Source of the DNA: Ursus arctos
Lineage: Eukaryota > Chordata > Mammalia > Carnivora > Ursidae
DNA length: 64,000 bases
Direction of reading: 5' to 3'
Assembly (NCBI RefSeq): GCF_023065955.2
Contig: NW_026622874.1
Span: 81,180,917-81,244,916 of the forward strand
Shown: in pieces, positions 59,131-64,000 of the stretch
Numbering within the stretch: the first letter of the stretch is position 1
Layout: each line of letters starts with the position of its first letter
Made by a program: the position numbers and the translations under genes
The notes under the pieces: model-generated
Seen by the model: the letters and a program-made list of their open reading frames with translations, nothing else
Told to the model about the DNA's origin: nothing
Databases searched by the model: none

Positions 59131-60290
59131 GATTTTAATGTAATTCTAGACAACAACACCATAGCAGAAATCAAGAATGCCTTTGATGGGTTCCTTAACA
59201 GACTCAACATACCAGAGGAAAGAATCATTGAGCCTAAAGAAATTCCAGTAGAAAATTCCAAAAGAGAACACAAAGACAAAAATTACAAAGACGGCACAGA
59301 AAATCCAAGACTAGTGGGACAAATACAAAACATGTAACACACAAATTATAGGAATACCTATTCCTACAGGAGAGAAGGGAGAGATATTTGAAGCAATGAC
59401 TGAGGATTTTCCAAAATTAATATAGTCACCAAATCACAGATCCAGGAAGCTCAAAACATCGAAAGCCAGATAAATACCAAAACAAACACACAAACAACTA
59501 ACAAACAAAAAACACTAACAATGCCTGATCTAGACTATTCAGCTACAGATCATTAAAGACAAAGAAACTATTCTGGAAATCTGGAGCAGGGGTTGGGCTA
59601 GGTGTCTGAAGGAGGTGGAGGGGAGCAATAACACCTTACCCAAGAGGAACAAGGATAAGAACTACATCACACTTCTCAGAAACCATGCCATCAAGAAGGA
59701 CAAAATGTTTACAGTGTTAAAAGAAACATCAAACTAGAAACCCGGCCATTGAAATGATCCTTCAAAACACACTACAGGGTAAGGAAAACTGTCAGGGGTA
59801 GTGACAGTCATTACTTCAATGGTAAAGGGGTCAATTCTCCAAAAAGACATAACAATTTCTAATGTGCGTGCATTAACAACAGAGAGTCAAAGTACATGAG
59901 GCAGAAACTGAAAATATTGCTGGTGGGAATAGATGAATCCACTCCTACTGCTGGAGAATTCAAAATCCTCTTATCGGTCATTGACAGATCCAGCAGATAC
60001 AGAAGTTCCATGAGAACACAGGTGAACTGAACAGCATCACCAATCCACGGCAGCCATTAACATCTGCAGAATACTTCATTCAACAACAGAAGTACAGACA
60101 TTCTTCACAATCTCCCATGGAAAAGTCACTGAGAGAGGCCATACTCGGGGCCATAAGATACATCTGAACAACCAAAGGAATAGAAACCACAGGAAGTATG
60201 TTCTCAGACCACAAATCACTCAAACTAGACATCAAGAACATAAAGATAGCTGGAGAATGACCAAACAATGGAGATTAAACAACACACTTC
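59131..60290 (+). mobile_element. Old L1 fragment
   Basis: Degraded L1 coding text on the + strand (ATCAAGAATGCCTTTGATGG and later TCTCAGACCACAAATCACTC). The part from about 59,580 is shared with the left arm and so predates the duplication. Confidence 0.65.
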
Positions 60291-60299
60291 TGAAGAACA

Positions 60300-60475
60300 C
60301 ATGGGTTGGAGGGTAAGAGGAGGAAAGGGTGAAAGAGGTGAAAGGGATTGAGAGTACACTTATTGTGATGAGCACTGAGAAATGTATAGGATTGTTGAAT
60401 CATGTTGTACACCTGAAACTAATATTACACCGTTTGTTAATTATGCTTGAACATAAAGAAAAACACACGTATGGA
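60300..60475 (+). mobile_element. L1 3'-end fragment
   Basis: GTGATGAGCACTGAGAAATG, then TGTACACCTGAAACTAATAT and an A-rich end: a carnivore L1 3' UTR, mirror partner of 6,740-6,910. Confidence 0.65.
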
Positions 60476-60493
60476 TCAAGAAGGCACCTCAAT

Positions 60494-61701
60494 AGAAATT
60501 TAAAACTATTTTGGCCAAAGCAACCTTTTTCATGACACATCTCCAAAGGCAAGAGAAACAAAAGATAAAATGAACTTGTGGGACTTCATCAAGATAAAAA
60601 GCTTCGGCACAGCCAAGGAAACAGTCAAAAAAACTAAGAGGCAGCCCACGGAATGGGAGAATATATTTGCAAAAGATACTACAGATAAAAGACTGGTATC
60701 CAAGATCTGCAAAGAACTTCTCAAACTCAATAGGCGAGAAACAAGTAAACAAATCATAAAATGGGCCGAAGATATGAACAGACACTTTTCCAGTGAGGAC
60801 ATACAAATGGCTAACAGACACATGAAAAAATGTTCAAAATCATTAGCCATCAGGGAAACTCAAATCAAAACCACACTAAGATACCACCCTACGCCAGTTA
60901 CAATGGCAAAAACTGACAAGGCAAGAGACAACAATTGCTGGAGAGGATGTGCAGAAAGGGGATCCCTCCTACATTGTTGGTGGGAATGCAAGTTGGTACA
61001 GCCACTCCCAAAACAGTGTGGAGGTCCCTTAAAAAGTTAAAAATTGAGCTACCCTATGATCCAGCCATTGCACTACTGAGTATTTACCCCAAAGATACAA
61101 ACGTAGTGAAGAGAAGGGCCATATGAACCCCAATGCTCATAGCAGCATTGTCCACGATAGCCAAATCGTGGAAGGAACCGAGATGCCCTTCAACAGATGA
61201 CTGGATTAAGAAGTTGTGGTCCATATATACAATGGAATATTACTCCGCTATCAGAAAGAACTAATTCTCAACACTTGCTGCAACATGGACGGCACTGGAG
61301 GAGATAATGCTAAGTGAAATAAGTCAAGCAGAGAAAGACAATTATCATATGATTTCTCTCATCTATGGAACATAAGAACTAGGATGATCGCTAGGGGAAG
61401 AAAGGGATAAAGAAAGGGGGGGTAATCGGAAGGGGGAATGAAGCATGGGAGACTATGGACTCTGAGAAACAAACTGAGGGCTTCAGAGGGGAGACGGGTG
61501 GGGGAATGGGATAGGCTGGTGATGGGTAGTAAGGAGGGCATGTTTTGCATGGTGCACTGGGTGTTATACGCAACTAAAGAATCATCGAACTTTACATCAA
61601 AAACCAGGGATGTGCATGGTGACTAACATAATAAAAAAAAAAACATTAAAGAAAATAAAATACTGTGTAATGTTCCAAAAAAAAGAAATTTAAAACTATT
61701 T
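60494..61701 (+). mobile_element. Young 5'-truncated L1 (L1-D)
   Basis: A 1.2-kb ORF2 3' end plus 3' UTR with poly(A), flanked by a perfect 18-base target copy, AGAAATTTAAAACTATTT, at 60494-60511 and 61684-61701. The left arm has the empty site near 6,715. Confidence 0.95.
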
Positions 61702-61837
61702 CAATCTAGGTGATAATCAAAATTGACATTATTAGAGGGAAATTTTTAGTACTGAATGGATATAAAAATGTCCAGTGACTATAAAATTTTCTGCTTATTT
61801 ATGAATAAAAGTATATCAGGTACTTTGGTATACTTAC

Positions 61838-61981
61838 AGCGAGGACGGTTCTCCAGATGTAAATGAGAAAGGCACAAATGCCCAAATAGCCAGTAAGAAT
61901 GGCAAAGTTCCACAGAACTCCAGCCCCATCAAGGCCGAGAATGAAACGGTCAGGCACAACGTGGACAAGCTGAAACAACAT
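61838..61981 (-). CDS. Right copy, membrane-anchor exon
   Basis: 144 bases, 48 codons, with ATG and GTAAGT donor as in the left copy. The helix reads FAILTGYLGICAFLIYI, then WRTVLA. Residues before it differ from the left copy (VPDRFILGLDGAG). Confidence 0.8.
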
Positions 61982-62935
61982 TTGAGATAATGAAGAATCT
62001 CAACGACATTCACAATGTATATGTCACAAGGAATCAACTTCACAGACTCCCCACCAGCCTCCAGGAAGTAAGCACACCTCTCAACTGCCTCCTCCTGGAG
62101 GAGAAGGAGCACAGAGGGATTACAAAGGAGCAGGGGCCAACTTTGGGGACTGATGAGTGTGTTTGCTCTCTTACTTGGTGATGGTTTCATTGCTGCTTAC
62201 CTATGTCAAATATCAACAAACTGTATTCTTTAAAAAGATGTTGTGATCATACAACATGGAAGCTGTAGGAAAAATCTAATAGGCAAATCTTAAGAGATTT
62301 TATTTTCCCTACAAGCACATTGCAGATATTTTTTCTATAGCTAACAGAACTTAAGAATTTATAAGTCAAAATAAAATAGACAATGCAAGTAAATGTAAAT
62401 TTAGAGTAGGTAAGAAGTCAGTGACTTCTATTGTACATCCATGAAGGACCTGGATAAACTCCTTTGGAACATTTCAAAAAATACACCCAACATGTATGGA
62501 AAAACAAGAGAAAGCAAGAATAAAACATGTACTAGAGATAAAAATGAGAATGTTATATGGACAGATGTTCAGATAAGGACATAAGTGAGACAGACAGGTT
62601 TCTCATTAACTCATTAATATAACATGGGATTGTTATTCCAACAAAAATAAATTATAGTTATTGTTTGGTTTCTGAAAACATTGATGTTTTCTTTCAATGC
62701 TCACTTTGTTTCTGAATCACAGTCCAAAACATCAGATTTCTGAAGTACATAAAGATTTGCATCATCAGGTGATCTTGTATATTTTGAGGATATCTGTGAG
62801 GTTTTAGTTACTCGAACACCTATCTCCAAAAAGCCAATGAAAGGAATCCATGTTCCTATTTCTTAGTATTGTAACTAAATCAGTCAGTAGCAATTATAAA
62901 ATTTAACTTTTTAAAGAGAGAAAACATTAAAATAA
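61982..62935. other. Upstream or intron region of the right copy
   Basis: Mirrors 5,500-6,420 of the left arm. No exon is recognised in either arm. Confidence 0.5.
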
Positions 62936-63111
62936 AAGATTGCATTTATTTATTTGAAAGAGAGAGAGCATGAGCTGGGGGAGGGGCAGAGGGAAAGGAG
63001 GAAGCCGACTGCCTCTGAACAGGAAGCCAGACAGGGCTCAATCCCAGGACCCTGGGATCATGACCCAAGCCTAAGGTAGACGTTTAACTGCATGAACCAT
63101 CCAGAGGCCCC
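62936..63111 (-). mobile_element. SINEC
   Basis: A reverse Can-SINE (GCATTTATTTATTTGAAAG tail, CATCCAGAGGCCCC head). The left arm is uninterrupted at the matching place near 5,475, so it inserted after the duplication. Confidence 0.88.
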
Positions 63112-64000
63112 TGAATTCTAAAAGAATACTAAATTCCTAGATATGGACCCCAAAATAAAGAACACATCTCATTTTACAAAAACTAGAGTTATAAGTATTT
63201 CAGGAGAAAAGACGTTCACGATGCAATTTGTACTAACTCACACCAAGCTTGAATTTTGTGCAAACACAACTCTCTAGAAAGTAGCCCCTGAAATCTATAA
63301 CATTTCCATCTTCAGCCCTCACTGCTGAGGTCAGGAAAATGTGTGCTGGTGGAAACATACACTGTCTTTGAATAGCCACTGTCTGAAAGAGAGCAGTAGC
63401 TGTCAGCACTATGGTTGATCACGGGGATCAATTGCACACAAGACAGAGGCCATCTTGTCATGAATGTAAAACACGCCCAGTCGTGGGCACTCGGTACATC
63501 TGGCAGCTGTCTGGATGCTGACCAGCAGCTGACTCTTAACTGGATGACATCCAATGGGGCCAATAACACTAGGTTTTCAGAGACAGTGGCCATGAGCAGG
63601 TGGAGGTGGGAAATGCAAGACCAGTTAGTTCATGCAAGAGCCCAGAAATGAGGCAGGGTGAGAAAGCTGAACTGATGCAGTTGAGATGATGACTGGGTAG
63701 AGGGGAATAATTCCAATCAAGACTACCAAGAAATGTCCTCCTTTGAAGACTCAAAAGAAACAGAACAGAGTCTATTTTGACTGGAGGTATTTGTGTGGAA
63801 TGATTCTGCCTCAATATAAGGATCCTTCCTGACTACTGACACTTTCCAGATCTCTCTGTAAGAATCTGGTGCAAGCCGATCTAAAGAAGTCTACTTATTT
63901 CTAGGGGTGTTCCCTGTCTGTCTCTTTCTTTCTCTCCTGAGGGTACAGGTTTTACTTTTTAATGACAAAATGAAATATTCACACTGGAAACCAGGTATTT
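63112..64000. other. Outer part of the right arm
   Basis: Mirrors 4,589-5,470. Both arms have a frame of about 90-146 codons here (with VLLAPLDVIQLRVS), but it shifts between arms near 63,325 (a two-base length difference). I do not recognise it and do not call it coding. Confidence 0.4.

Larger units (their letters stand above)
45456..61981 (-). pseudogene. MIA3/TANGO1-like gene, right copy, probably inactivated 3' part
   Basis: The exons in - strand order are the anchor, e2-e8 (all open and in phase), e9 with lost acceptor, e10-e12, e13 with a one-base insertion, A2r, P2r (one-base deletion), A3r and truncated P3r. The anchor through e8 gives an unbroken frame with a coiled coil longer than in the left copy, matching MIA3 residue order (EKIHRLKNEN, REKNVKNEDM). 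If the next AG is used in place of the lost e9 acceptor, the frame shifts and ends at a TAG in e10. A short membrane plus coiled-coil protein is therefore possible; the proline-rich tail is probably not made. Confidence 0.75.
45456..64000 (-). repeat. Right arm of large inverted repeat
   Basis: The reverse complement of the left arm, from the cut edge of exon P3r to the window end. Compared with the left arm, it keeps 4.6 kb with e2-e5, lacks L1-A, L1-B and module 1 (A1-P1), has an additional tandem P-A module, and has its own L1-D and SINEC insertions. It continues past 64,000. Confidence 0.93.

Overview
This window looks like nuclear DNA from a caniform carnivore, probably an arctoid (bear, seal or weasel lineage). 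The main reason is at least ten tRNA-derived SINEC (Can-SINE) copies of the form that ends in a tail before GACAGAGAGAGAC-type text and begins GGGGCGCCTGGGTGGC, together with carnivore-type LINE-1 elements, one of which carries a nested SINEC with a perfect 16-bp target duplication. There are no operons and no bacterial features. Most long open frames are LINE-1 ORF2 pieces.

The central feature is a large inverted duplication of an intron-containing gene of the MIA3/TANGO1 family (ER-exit-site transmembrane protein with coiled coils and a proline-rich COPII-binding tail). The left arm runs from at least 4,589 to about 31,200 on the + strand. The right arm runs from the window edge (64,000) back to about 45,456 on the - strand. 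The two copies are convergent and separated by a 14-kb spacer. Exons can be placed to the base in both arms: a membrane-anchor exon, coiled-coil exons e2-e12, a proline-rich linker exon e13, then tandem repeats of a two-exon module (P, proline-rich; A, short polar linker). P begins in phase 0 and A ends in phase 0, so each P-A module can be added or removed without breaking the frame. Each roughly 2.4-kb module also carries a (TG)n tract after exon A.

The two copies have complementary damage. The left copy has lost the four exons e2-e5 (an in-frame loss; the gap holds a LINE-1 3' end), but the remaining exons join into one open frame of about 477 codons. The right copy keeps e2-e5, but has lost the AG acceptor of e9, has a one-base insertion in e13 and a one-base deletion in a P exon, and its last P exon is cut off at retrovirus-like sequence.

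Layout: 1-2,970, unassigned DNA with facing polyadenylation signals near 644-690; 2,980-3,445, a possible promoter and signal-peptide exon; 4,589-31,762, left gene copy, interrupted by two full-length-size L1s (12,855-19,380, - strand; 23,132-29,209, + strand); 32,758-35,337, a 5'-truncated L1; 35,338-45,455, spacer with two CTCF-like motifs, a GC-rich possible first exon, old L1 and SINEC copies, and a decayed gammaretrovirus-like pol on the - strand; 45,456-64,000, right gene copy with an extra P-A module and its own L1 and SINEC insertions.
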